Of a DNA stretch of 64,000 nucleotides, positions 11,249 through 22,131 are shown one piece after another (within the stretch, counting starts at the first letter, position 1; every line of letters begins with the position of its first letter). The notes under the pieces were generated by a model. It ran no database searches. It saw nothing but the letters and a program-made list of their open reading frames with translations, and was not told where the DNA came from. The position numbers and the translations under genes are program-made. This DNA is from Pohlia nutans (lineage: Eukaryota; Streptophyta; Bryopsida; Bryales; Mniaceae). Location: contig CM040104.1 of assembly GCA_022496805.1 (NCBI GenBank), positions 8,655,650 to 8,719,649 of the forward strand, written 5' to 3'.

Positions 11249-11300
11249 GGGGAAAGCTCGTGCGCGAGCCTAGAGCGTAGAGCGGAGAGCGGAGAGCAGA
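11249..11300 (+). repeat. Left terminal inverted repeat of the 23-kb element
   Basis: It starts GGGGAAAGCTCGTGCGCGAG and continues with GAGCGGAGAGC repeats. It is the inverted counterpart of 34160-34240, imperfect in the outer 35 bases and nearly exact in the GAGAGCGG run. Confidence 0.75.
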
Positions 11301-12764
11301 AATTTCACTTTTACCCAGTAACTTTTGAACAACTTATTTAGTAGATTAGGAAAAATTAGTAAAAAATTAGTCTAAATTTAGTTATTTATCCCACCTAAAA
11401 ATAGTGTTTTACCACATGGTAACTATCCAATAATAGGTAAATGTCTATTTTTGGCACATTTCTGAACATTTACCGAGGTAAAAATGTCTCAGTTTCAGTG
11501 CAGGCCAGTCCCAGGACCAAGCACCGGGACAGTCCCGGGACCAACCACTGGGACAGTCCCCGGGCTGTCCCGGGCAGTCCAGGGACTAACCACCGGGATA
11601 GTCTCCGGGTTGTCCCGGGCAGTCCCGGGACCAACCACTGGTACAGTCCCCGGGCAGTCCTCAGACGAACCACCGGGATAGTCCCCGGGCTGTCCTGGGC
11701 AGTCCCGGGACCAACCCCCGGGACAGTCCTCGGGCTGTCCCGGGCAGTCCCAGGACCAATCCTCGGGCTGTCCCGGGCAGTCTCGGGACCAATCCCCGGG
11801 CTGTCCTGGGCAGGCCCGGGACCAACCACCGGGACAGCCCCCGGACTAACCACCAGGACAGTTCCCGGACCAACCACCGAGACAGTTCCCGGACCAACCA
11901 CTTCTCGCGCTGCAACGCCAACGCTGCCGCCAGCGCTGTCGCCCGAGCTGTCGCATGTGCAGTCGCGCCAACGTTGCTGCCCGTGCTGTCGCCCGTGCTG
12001 TTGTGCCAACGCTGCGGCCCGCGCTGTCGCCCATGCCATCACGCCCACGTTGTCGACTGCGTGAACAGGGATTTCTCGCCATCGTAAGCACCTTGCTTCT
12101 CTCCGCACTCGGCGTCTTCGAATGTCTCCCTCAGCCTCTTCATAATTTCCAGGCACATATTCTTGTTGGTCTAGGGTGGCTTTGCGCCATTGCTGCCTAA
12201 AACCGCGCAGACGATCGATATATTGCTCGTTACATCTCCTGATCATCAAAGTGAAATTAAAATGATGATCTCGAACTCGCGTTCCATCAGTTTTTTTTCC
12301 TCTTCAGAGTCGATATTTCAACATGTGCATTCAGCAGTAAACATTAGTTTTCATGAACTTTATGTCACAATGATGATCATTGCCGGGGTTGCTTGAGAGC
12401 GGAAAGTTCATAGATATGGGAGCAAAATCTGAGGATGTAAAGAATGAGCACTTGCTAGCTCCGCATACGATCATCTCGGTACATTTCTTGATCATCTGTG
12501 AACAATCATTTTAGCGATAAGTCAATGGTGATAAGATTAGTTTCTATATCTTGTTTCTATGGCGTTTCTGAATGAATCTTGATGTTCTTGATTTCTGTAT
12601 TGAGCACATGCATTTTGCCAGGGACAGCTTAGGGATTGTCTCGGTGCTCAGTCCCAGGACTGCCCGGGACAACCCAGACTGTCCCAGTGCTTCACCCCGG
12701 GACTACACAGGATAACCCGGACTGTCCCGGGTGCGTATGTCAGCGCTCGTGATTGTGGAGGCAG
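11301..12764. other. Subterminal AT-rich DNA and GC-rich minisatellite, no gene
   Basis: From 11301 to 11500 the DNA is AT-rich. From 11505 to 11880 'cccgggaccaaccaccggga' and 'cagtccccgggctgtcccgg' alternate as a minisatellite, and the same motif reappears at 12620-12735. From 11900 to 12065 a second array is built on 'cgctgtcgcccgtgctgt'. Long open frames on both strands are repeat artefacts. Confidence 0.75.
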
Positions 12765-13575
12765 GTGCGCATGCGCTTGCACGTGCCAGTGAGAGGGACT
12801 TCGAAAGGAAAGGAAAGGAAGAAACTGATCAAAGACTCTCCAAGGCCAATCATGACTGGGTGCATCCACACTTCTCTCTTCACTCCTAGAAGAATCGCTG
12901 CTGAATGTCGCCTTTGCAAACCTCGTCGGTGTTTCGCTCTATAGCGCGAACTCCGGGCTGACAATAGCAGAGCAGATTCTTGTCAGATTTTTCTTCAGGC
13001 TTCTGCTGCAGTAAGTGGGGGTTCAAGCATCCTTCTACAATGTAGGCATACCCGCCATCTGTCAACTGAGTGCACTCGCACGGAACTCGATTATCCAAGT
13101 AGTTGCCCACGCAGGCATTGCAGACGCGCCCGTGTTGACACTCGCGTCGGCGCGCAGGCGCAAACACGCGTGTGTGCCGCCCGTGCAAACGTGCCCGCGC
13201 TGCCGTCTGTGCCGACTGCCACGCGTACACCTTGCGGTAGGCTCTGTGTGGGCGGACTATCACCAAACCTTGTTCCCCGCTCACTATGTCGAGGGACCTC
13301 TTCGGCCGTCCAAGAAGAAACCCTTTCGTGTTGAAGGGGTGACTATCGCAATATATATGGGTATGTAATCTATTTATGGAAATTGTTTGCTTGCATTTTC
13401 ATTGGGTATTCCGTTTGAATTGATGGACTTATAGGTTTGCACAGTATCATCTAATAGTGGCAAACATGAGATGCAATGTTTAAAATTCATCATGATGGGC
13501 ATTGGAGGGTCTTTGATGAGCTTCTTCCTTCCTCTCTCCGCCGCTCGCGCTGACGCTTGCACGCTGCCGCGCTGT
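12765..13575. mobile_element. Small inverted-repeat element carrying a Cys-rich ORF
   Basis: Arms at about 12765-12860 and 13487-13575 are inverted copies. Both contain a 'gaaggaagaa' stretch followed by 'tcaaaga' and 'ctctccaa' or 'ccctccaa', and both have a 'gcttgcac'-type outer part. They enclose an ORF on the minus strand. The layout fits a non-autonomous, gene-carrying (Pack-type) element, but no target duplication was identified. Confidence 0.5.
12886..13370 (-). CDS. Cys-rich hypothetical protein
   Basis: An open minus-strand frame ends at 12886. It includes RRPKRSLDIV-like basic sequence and then a Cys/His cluster, CQHGRVCNACVGNYL, followed by VPCECTQ and later CYCQPG. The spacing of C and H suggests a zinc-binding module, but I recognise no specific family. 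It lies between inverted-repeat arms and may be a captured fragment. The start is not clear; an upstream PFNTKGFLLG segment suggests the coding region begins before the first Met. Confidence 0.35.
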
Positions 13576-13604
13576 CCAGGTGCTTAGTCCCGCCTCCTTC
13601 TCAG

Positions 13605-14629
13605 CCAATGCTTGTTATTCTTTCCCTAGCTTCTCCCTAGCCGCGTTCTCCTTCTTTGTCTCGCGCTTCTTCTTTTGTTTCGGAGGCTCAGGAGGCTCCT
13701 CATCCGACACATCGTCCGTGGCCTCAACTGCAGTCTCTCCACCGTCAATGGCATTTCGCCCTGCCAGCTCGGTAGAGGGCGTGAAATTTCAATTGCAGTC
13801 AAGATACCACGCTCCTGACTCTAGATGCTTCTTGTTGAATTTCTTGAGCTGATCGGAAGTATACATGCACAAGTCCGACCCCTTCTGAATCCAAGACTCG
13901 AAGTAAAGAGGAAGGGATTCTGCGGGAATGGCCTTCTTTGCCAGCAAGACACGAATGAAATACCTGTAGTTGACCACATGGAAGCGGGAGCATGTGAATT
14001 CGATCGACATACAGCACAGAGCGACAAATGACACAAACTTGCATATCGCCATCAGAATGAATGGTTTGAACAAATCTCAGTGCTTGGTACCCACCTATAG
14101 ACAACCCGTTTGACAGCTTGAGCTGTACCAGGGTACTCTTTGAAAATCGTCTTTTTGTGATAGAGCTTAGAATCCTTCGAGCCAAAGAATGATGAAAATG
14201 CTCTATCCCATAGTAGAATTCGCCAGCTTTCTACGAAGTCACCAGGCTTGCATAGTCCAGGGATTGACCAATCCACGGAGATCATCTTGTCCCTTATAAT
14301 GTCCTCCGTCATGCGTACAACTGCTTCCTCAACCTAATGAATCATGTTACAACTGTGAGCCGTCCAAATCTTGCAATCAAATGTGGAAGAGTTGAAAAAG
14401 CTTAGAAATGTACCTCCGCCCAAAATGAAGCTTTGTTTATCCAAGGATCCCACGTGTTGTCCTTGTCTTCTAGCATGGGAAAGCGATAGGCACGTCTAGC
14501 ATCTTCAGAGGAATTCCACCACCGTAGCCAACGCGCCTTGTACTTTGCATCACTAATAGAGGTGGCAATCTTCTGAAGCTTCTCAATCGTCATCTCTAGG
14601 GGAGAATTCTCACTGAAATGCCAATCAAT
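13605..14629 (-). pseudogene. ParB-methyltransferase family fragment (copy 3), middle exons
   Basis: Three minus-strand exons match the middle of the split gene in order. Exon 14629-14414 has EKLQKIATS and WLRWWNSSEDARRAYRFP (versus DKLQAIATS and WLMWWNSSEQTRVARKFP). An exon at about 14335-14095 has SWRILLWDRAF and KRVVYR. A final exon from about 13975 to 13605 has RYFIRVLLAKKAIP and ESGAWYLDCN, then an acidic and Lys/Glu-rich stretch ending at a stop near 13605. The ParB part and the methyltransferase part are both absent. Upstream sequence is lost at the 14700 insertion, whose far flank does not continue the gene. It lies inside the 23-kb element, near its left end and pointing outward. Confidence 0.7.
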
Positions 14630-14892
14630 CTGAACATGAAAATGTAAGTCATTGATTGGTGAGCAATGAAGATCACAACGTACGGGACGTGGAGGCAGTT
14701 GTCAAACCTCGTTTTCCCAAAAGCGGCTAGTTAGGGTTTCTAGGGCAACTAGGAGTAGTCTTTCCGCCATAAATAGGAGAAGTAATGGCCATAACGGCCC
14801 AGTCATTTATTTAGAGAGAGAGTGGCGTCCGTGCGTAGCCTAGTAGAATTACTGCAGGACTAGATAGACAGCGGATTCCGGTTGGAAACCGG

Positions 14893-16815
14893 ATGGGAGA
14901 CCAGATAGGTGAGGACGGGTCTCCGATGGACCCGGCCACGATCCAAGCATTGAAGTGGGCCGCTTTAAATTGGGCGACCCACTATTCATTCACTCTCTAC
15001 AGTTCCAGTCTTCCGCGCCAGCAGAATTTCGTGCTTCCGGATAGCAGTAGAGTTGATAGTGTGGGACCGGAGTTAGAGCAAAAGGAGCGCCAGAAACTTA
15101 GGCGCAGTTTGCGGAAGAGGAAGAGAGTGCGCCCGGAGTCTGTAGCAATGGCACGGGGAGGAGAGAGTTCTGCAGGAAACCGAATCATGGAGAAGAAGGT
15201 GGTTCCGGTAGTGCCCCAGCATCCGGGCGATTTTGAGATGCTACGCAACGACCTCGCCACCATGAAATGCGAGGAGCTCCTATACCGGAACTGGGACATC
15301 CAAGACACCGGACTACTGGCAGAAGTGCAGGGAAAGCCAGTGCCACCAGCCTTCCGGGGGAACAACATCCGGGGGAAGCGCGCGCATTGGACCTGGGAGC
15401 ACTGGAGCCGAATGTACAACCTTCCAGAGAGCAAGTACGGACTCGAGTCCGGCCAGAAGGGGGACTCGGATTGGGTGAAGGGGCGGTTCTCCGAGATTTC
15501 GGAGAAAGACGGATTCCAGGTGGAGCATTGCCGGATACCCCAGGAGAAGCGGCTGCTCCAATTCCTGGTGCCCATCCTCAGTCCGGATAAGCCCACCACT
15601 GTCACAATTAAGTTGGCGAAGGGTATCTTCTCCGTGCTGCATTACAAGAGGACGATCGGATGGGGAGTTGTAATCCAGGAAATCGTCAACCGGGAGGCCA
15701 TGAAGATAGGAGGATCAAAAGGTTGTCCCATTGCCCCATTCCTTTACCACATGTATGACAAGCACGGATGTCTCACGGACAGGGAGAAGGAAAAATTGGA
15801 GAAACAGCCCTTGCCTGCAGCAGACCGGAGCCCAGCCAAAGCGCGCAAACTCCGTCCGGATGAAAGGAGCCAACCGGAGGAGCGACGGAAGAAAAGGGAG
15901 GAACCGGATGGTGCCAGCCCGCGATCGGAGGAGCGCAGGAAGAGGAGAGAAGACCCGGAAGGAAGACAACCGGGAGGAAGAAGCCCACAAACGGAGGAAG
16001 GGCGAAAGGAGAGAACGGACCCGGTAGGGAACACGAGACCGGAAGGAGAGGGTCCCTCCGTACACGCCCGGGGACAGCAGCCGCAGAAGCGGAAGCGAGT
16101 CATCCGGAGTGACGAAGGGGAGGATTCGGACCTCCGGGAGATTTCTCCTCCCCGGGAGGACGCTTCACCTCTCAGGAAGAAGACCCCGACCCGGATGAAG
16201 ACCACTCCAGTGGACGGTAGAGGTAACCGTACCACCGGAGAACCCGGTCCCAGCAACCGCAGGGCAAATGCGCAGGAAAAAGGGAAACAGAAGGTGGGAG
16301 CAGGACTGGAAGCGGAGACTGGGGAGCAAAACCGGGAGGACGCACCAGACCAAAGGGAGGAGCCCACCCCTGCAGCAGAGCAAAACCGGGAGGCACGACC
16401 GGACGTACCAATCCTCGCGAGAGCGGACGTCATGCTCGGGCCAATCCGGACAGCATTGAACATGGTGGAGGAGCAGTACACTCCACTCTGCAGCGCAGTG
16501 AGGGGAATTGGGAACGTCCTGAGGAGCACGGACGTGAAGGAGTTCCCGGAGATGGTAAGGCAGATCAGGCGGGATGGAAACCGGGCTCGCAAGGAGGCCA
16601 CCGGAACGACCCAGCTCCTGCGGGAACAGAAGAGGGAGCTGAGGCAAGCAAAGCGGACTATACGGATGATGGAGCAACAGAACCGGACCTGCTTCGAGAC
16701 GGTGTTCCGGTTGTTCCGACCGGATGGTGAAGTACAGATCAAGGTAAGGCTGTACAAAAAGATGATGAGCGATTCCGAGGAGGAAGGGGTGGAACGGGTA
16801 AGGAGCATCGTGTAG
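14893..16815 (+). CDS. Element-encoded 640-aa protein, plant-transposon-protein-like
   Basis: ATG 14893 follows a GGTTGGAAACCGG hairpin leader shared by all three copies. Residues about 100-320 form a globular domain (WTWEHWSRMYNLPESKYG, WGVVIQEIVNREAMKIGG, APFLYHMYDKHGCLTDRE) reminiscent of the 'putative plant transposon protein' domain found in plant LTR elements. Residues 320-500 are Arg/Glu/Pro-rich and disordered, and 520-620 is a charged coiled-coil-like region. The frame continues past TAG 16813 as KYAARVEEALVEF to 17163, and copy 2 has Lys in place of the stop, so the ancestral protein was about 755 residues. No gag, protease, reverse transcriptase or integrase motif is present. Function is unknown. 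Confidence 0.7.
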   Translation: MGDQIGEDGSPMDPATIQALKWAALNWATHYSFTLYSSSLPRQQNFVLPDSSRVDSVGPELEQKERQKLRRSLRKRKRVRPESVAMARGGESSAGNRIMEKKVVPVVPQHPGDFEMLRNDLATMKCEELLYRNWDIQDTGLLAEVQGKPVPPAFRGNNIRGKRAHWTWEHWSRMYNLPESKYGLESGQKGDSDWVKGRFSEISEKDGFQVEHCRIPQEKRLLQFLVPILSPDKPTTVTIKLAKGIFSVLHYKRTIGWGVVIQEIVNREAMKIGGSKGCPIAPFLYHMYDKHGCLTDREKEKLEKQPLPAADRSPAKARKLRPDERSQPEERRKKREEPDGASPRSEERRKRREDPEGRQPGGRSPQTEEGRKERTDPVGNTRPEGEGPSVHARGQQPQKRKRVIRSDEGEDSDLREISPPREDASPLRKKTPTRMKTTPVDGRGNRTTGEPGPSNRRANAQEKGKQKVGAGLEAETGEQNREDAPDQREEPTPAAEQNREARPDVPILARADVMLGPIRTALNMVEEQYTPLCSAVRGIGNVLRSTDVKEFPEMVRQIRRDGNRARKEATGTTQLLREQKRELRQAKRTIRMMEQQNRTCFETVFRLFRPDGEVQIKVRLYKKMMSDSEEEGVERVRSIV

Positions 16816-17223
16816 AAGTATGCTGCCCGGGTGGAAGAGGCGCTGGTGGAGTTCCGGGCGCTGGTAGCCGAGGTGCTGACGAGGTGCTCACCCGTACCGG
16901 AACCGGAAGCGGGGTAGACCAGCAACAGGGATGGGAGAGTGCCCCTGTCCGGAAGTGAGATGCAGGAGAACTTCCGGTTGTCCGATGAGGCGCCCCAGGC
17001 AGGAGATTTGGACCGGTTGCTGGGAGTGAGAAGCTCCACCCCGGATCAGACCTCCCAAATGATGGGCGAGATGGAGCCAATTCAGGCCACCGAGCCAAGA
17101 GAAGCAGGTCTGGCTGGGTTTCTGAATCCGGAAGGGGAGATGGCGGAGACGAATGCCCAATAGGGTGAGGATGGAAGGCCAGAGGGTGGACCAGGAGGCA
17201 ACCCGGACGGTCAACCAGTTTAG

Positions 17224-18005
17224 ACATCCTCGTGGACGAGGACTCTCCCAGGTCCTCCCAAACCAAAATTCCAAACCGGACTTTGAATTTAAAAAAAAAA
17301 ATTGTTCGCCATCAAGCGCTCGTGACGTGGCCTGGTGGCCTCCCCCACAGACCCAGTGCACACCTCACTTGACATCCTCGTGAACGAGGACCCTCCAAAG
17401 TCCTCCCAAACCAAAATTCCAAACCGGACTTTGAATTTTTTTTTAAAAAGGTTGTAAGCCATCCAGGGCTCGTGACGTGGCGTGGTGGTCTCCCCAACAG
17501 ACCCAGTGCACACCTCACTTGACATCCTCGTGGACGAGGACCCTCCCAGGTCCTCTCAAACCAAAATTCCAAACCAGACTTTGAATTTAAAAAAAAAAAT
17601 TGTTAGCCATCCAAGGCTCGTGACGTGGCGTGGTGGCCTCCCCAACAGACCCAGTGCACACCTCACTTGACATCCCCGTGGACGAGGACCCTCCCAGGTC
17701 CTCCCAAACCAAAATTCCAAACCGAACTTTGAATTTAAAAAAAAAAATTGTTCGCCATCCAGCGCTCGTGACGTGGCCTGGTGGCCTCCCCCACAGACCC
17801 AGTGCACACCTCACTTGACATCCTCGTGAACGAGGACCCTCCAAGGTCCTCCCAAACCAAAATTCCAAACCGGACGTTGAATTTAAAAAAAAAAAGTTGT
17901 TAGCCATCTAGGGCTCGTGACGTGGCGTGGTGGTCTCCCCAACAGACCCAGTGCACACCTCACTTGACATCCTTGTGGACGAGGACCCTTCCAGGTCCTC
18001 CCAAG
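17224..18005. repeat. 149-bp tandem array inside LTR copy 1
   Basis: Five full units and a partial one start near 17225, 17373, 17523, 17671, 17819 and 17969. Each carries 'catcctcgtggacgagga', an A-rich tract of about ten bases, and 'gctcgtgacgtggc'. Copy 2 lacks the array at the corresponding position (about 24440), so it arose or was lost after the copies diverged. The reverse-strand ORFs across it are artefacts. Confidence 0.9.
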
Positions 18006-19228
18006 ATCAGTAGGATCCGGGTTGCAGTGAGAACCGGATCAGGGTAGGGAGTAGGCATTAGACTAGGTAGACTAGCCCGCGTGTGCATAGGCCCTTTTTG
18101 TGTGATAGGTTAGGCGCTTTTGCCAGTAGGATAGGATTGGGATCTTTTGGTTGTGATTTCCCTTGATTTCCGGATCCTGGGTTTGTAGGATCTGGGCGGG
18201 AAATCCGGTCTAGTGGTTGGGGACCACTACTTTTCCAGGGATGCTTGGCATTCTTGGGGTCTTCTTGTATTACTATTTCCTTGAAAGCAAACTGCTGTAG
18301 TGCATTATTCGGAAAGTGTGTATGTGCTGTGGTGTTTGTTTGTGGACTGGTACAGTGGTCAAGAGTCCCTTGGTAACCGGGTAGGCAGTCTGGGTCCTCG
18401 AGTGATTCGGGTGTGAAGTCTGAATATGGTTCTTGGGTGGTTTGAGGACTGTTTGAAAGAGTGGTTTCTAAGTTCCGTACGCTAGGTAATCCGGGTTAGT
18501 GGTTGGGCAGGTAGGAGGAGGTACTCCGGGTTGCACAGAACTCCTGGACGGGTAGTCCGGTTGAGGTGCCAGCACTCGGAAGGTCCAGGCGAGGGGAAAT
18601 ACGGGATTCACGGGAGTTAGACAGGGCGCTAGAATTCCTAAAGGAATAGTTTCGGACTCCCCGGATAGTGGCTATTCCGGTTAGTAAGTCGATGTAGTAA
18701 TTGGGAGAAAGGGGAAACCGGATTGCGCTTGCGTGACACGGCTGCCGGTTGTGTAAAACTAGCAGTTGAAGGGCAGTACGGTAAGTACCCGGGATTAGGA
18801 GTTTTGTGAAGTTAAACCGGAAGGTAGTGAAGTTCCCATCACTTGAATCAGTAGGAAGGGGTGTGTCTTTTAATCCAACACCACTAATGTGAATGGAGAA
18901 CCCTCTGAGGGGAAACAGAGGTTAAATGATACCGGATCAGGTCACAAAGGTGGACCGGGGAGAGGAGGGCTAGTGAAGAGTCCTCCCCGAAAGGATACTG
19001 GATCTAGTTGCAACCGGGTCAGTCAGTAGGGGAAGACCCGGTTCAGTAGGAAAGAGGAATTCAGCTGGTGACAAGAGAGAGAGAGAGATCACCAGTCCGG
19101 GACCATCTCCGGAAACTTCCCACTTCACAGAATCTCCGCGGAACGATAACCCGGAAATCACCTCTACGAGCGTTCTTAATACGAAAAAGTGCGTTCTAGG
19201 GGAATATCCGGTATCACGTGCTACGACA

Positions 19229-19598
19229 ATCCCCATGTGCTCATCTTTATGACTTTACCATTATTGTACAATACTGACACATTTCTAAAAGTTCCGCAAG
19301 TCCATTTTCAAAAAGAATCGGCGAATTCTATATATCACCCCTTGTACTAATCAATTCATTCCTCAATTGAATTTTGGCAAATTAAGATAATGCTCAGTTG
19401 GCGTGCTCAGAATTTCGGCTGCATCCTTTACTTGGTGTTTGAACTAAATGATTGTGTCAGTGATGACCGCATTCATCATTATTTGTTCTCAACGCATACA
19501 TGACCAATATCAAAGTACCATCCAGAATGCAATGACATATTGTCCCTACCTTCTAGTCTGAACCATCCTTGTATTCTTCATACTAAGTTTTGTTTGTC
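19229..19598. other. Putative upstream region of transposase copy 2
   Basis: An AT-rich, non-repetitive stretch leads up to the transposase ATG. It contains TA-rich segments such as 'ttctatatatcacc' near 19330. No coding signal is seen, and it does not continue the gene fragment found left of 14700. Confidence 0.4.
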
Positions 19599-22131
19599 AT
19601 GGCATCCACTGCTGATTGCGATCATTCCTTGGAGACTGCAATCCTTTCAGCGTATGGCTCAAGTGCTCCTGTCTCATTCCCAGTGAATGGCGAGGGAATT
19701 GCTGTTGTGTCCAATAAACATCTCAGTATGCGATTTCATTTTGACGAATCTATATGTCGAGAAGAACATCTTTGATGATTCTAGCCAGTCGTGCCCGTCT
19801 CACACCATTATTCAACAGCCACACGAGAGCCCGGATCTAAGTCGGCGATGGAAGCTTGGACTTGGAAAGTATGATGTCTATGGTCTGCCAAAAACGAAGG
19901 GCTGTGGTATACCACATCCGTCATCTGGATGCACAATCCAGACTCCTCTTCTTAGGAATGTCAAAGTTGACCATGATCTAGATGTGGAATGCACTCCCCT
20001 TTTTGGATCATCCATGTCCGTTAAGCTAGAGTCGGAATCAACTTTGTACATTGCCCTCTCTAGCGATTCGTCTGATGCAGACACGGTCATTGAACGTCCT
20101 CCCATTCACACTCTTGACCCTCCGTCCTCAAAGTCTTATGCCGCTCATAGCCTTGAATCGGCCACTCCTAGATTTGAATCGATCAACATCAACAAGTATC
20201 TTATCCAAGTTGAAGAAACTAGCTACTCTTCCTGGGAAGAAGAACGTGCTCAAGAAACTTGATTACGCCACGATCACCACGATCAAGGTTGACTATCTTC
20301 CTCCCAAATTTGACGGTGACGTAGTGTACGAGTTTCCTGCCATCACGCATTACGCATCTCATACAAACGCAAGAACTTTGCATGGTATGGATAAGAGGTA
20401 CGATGGCCATGTCTGGACTAGAACTATGACAACTAATATTTCCAATCCTCTGGGTTTGTCGTTCCAATCCTCGGTCTGTGTAGGCCACTTGCAGTGTCGC
20501 AACAAGGAATGTGAGTACTTGAAGCGTGCCAATCGCACCTCTCCATTCAATGATACGGAGTTCGAAGGCTGTACGTGGAAGCCATTCATTGTAGACGAAT
20601 CACCTCCAAAGGACTCCACTTTGGTCTGCAAAGTCTGCAAAGAGCCTCCCACTTGTGTGAACAATTGTAGCGCTAAAATATTCTACGTGCATAGTGGGCC
20701 GAACGTCACAAGGGCTTGTATTCATCTTGGACATCACAAGCACCCGATGAAGGTTGGAGACTACCGAGATACCAAGTCCAAGATCAACACTGTCATCGGG
20801 GAGCAAATCGAGAGAACACCATCCGCTACGAAGGGTGCAGTCGTTCTCGAGGCCAGCAAAGAACTTTTAGGTGAGTATCTTCTACGCAGTGAAGACGAAC
20901 CACCCAAAACTCTTAGTTTGGAAGATCTCGTGCCGGTTCTTGACAAGTTCAAGGACATGGGCTCTCCCAGCATTAGAAACAAAGTTGTCACATTCAGATA
21001 CCTCAGGAGGTATGGTGTCATGGACAGTATCACCAAACTTAGAGGACTTAGTAATTGGGCATTCGTCCAAAAAAACATGTTCCATGGACAAGGTGAGGAC
21101 TCTAACAAGGTATTCATTTTCAAAATGTCCGAAATGGGTCCAGGTAGTGGTGTGGATTTGGTCAAGAGGATGCAGACGGGAGGAGATCTTGAGAGCTGTT
21201 GGATCATGTTTGACCATGTCAAACGTGTCAAACATTGGACTACAATGGGTTGCCATGTTTACGACTCTACGTACTGTCGTGTCATGACCATTGCATGCTG
21301 TGACATGCAATCGGAAGACACAGATGCTCACATTGTCTTCTGGAAGAACCTGAATGCCGTCATGGAGAGACATGACGTTCCCAATCCACAATTCATGGGC
21401 TTCATGGCGGATAGTGCACAAGCCAATTGGAATGCACTCAGGATCATCTACGGAAATGGGAATCCCAAAGATCCAATGGTGGACCGAGAGAGGACGTGCT
21501 TCTTTTATTGGTCACAGTCCTTCGAAAAGCATAACAACCAGTACATCGCCGAAGAACTTCGAGAACAGCACAAGCGCCTTTGCATGCAATATAGAGATTC
21601 CACGACCATGGCTGAGGCGGATACGAGATACCTAGCCATCAGGGTTTGCTGGCTGTCTTCTGGAGCTGCATCAGAGACAGCATTGAGACACTTGGATCTT
21701 TGGCTAGCCTTCTGGCACTTCCGATATCGACAATGGGGTGGCTTCATGCAGTTAGTGAGTATGCATTGCTCTTGCAATCTCTTTCTAAAGCACTGCTTTC
21801 TAATCGTCTCTACGTGACATTTCTTGTGATGGACTTCTACAGAACCTTGACGAAGAGGCGTTAGCCGACATGCCGTCCTGCAACCTTGCCGAGACTGTGC
21901 ACAACAAGTGGCTTCAAGCGTCTGGCAACAAAGGTAATTGTCAAACCTCGTTTTCCCAAAAGCGGCTAGTTAGGGTTTCTAGGGCAACTAGGAGTAGTCT
22001 TTCCGCCATAAATAGGAGAAGTAATGGCCATAACGGCCCAGTAATTTATTTGGAGAGAGAGCGGCGTCCGTGCGCAGCCTAGTAGAATTACTGCAGGACT
22101 AGATAGACAGCAGATCCCGGTTGGAAACCGG

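Larger units (their letters stand above)
14700..19228 (+). mobile_element. ORF-containing TG...CA element, probable giant solo LTR (copy 1)
   Basis: It begins TGTCAAACCTCG and ends CGTGCTACGACA, the same ends as the copy at 21939-25915. There is no internal repetition of the start near the end, so the whole unit is best read as one LTR of a large-LTR retroelement rather than a complete element. The flanking pentamers differ (GCAGT on the left, ATCCC on the right), so recombination between copies or a flanking deletion is likely. It contains one long ORF and a 149-bp tandem array that is absent from copy 2. Confidence 0.65.

Noticed and set aside
11484..12249. Long ORFs on both strands in the cccggg-rich region
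   Set aside because: They are Pro/Gly/Arg/Ser repeats with no domain and mirror each other on opposite strands, as expected for a GC-rich minisatellite.
15715..17039. Long reverse-strand ORFs opposite the 640-codon protein
   Set aside because: Ser/Leu/Arg/Pro-rich complements of an Arg/Glu-rich coding strand. Related reverse frames occur in all copies only because the forward sequence is conserved.
14700..19228. Helitron or TIR DNA transposon
   Set aside because: The ends are TG...CA with a 5-bp duplication in copy 2. There is no TC start, no CTRR end with hairpin, and no inverted repeat beyond four bases.
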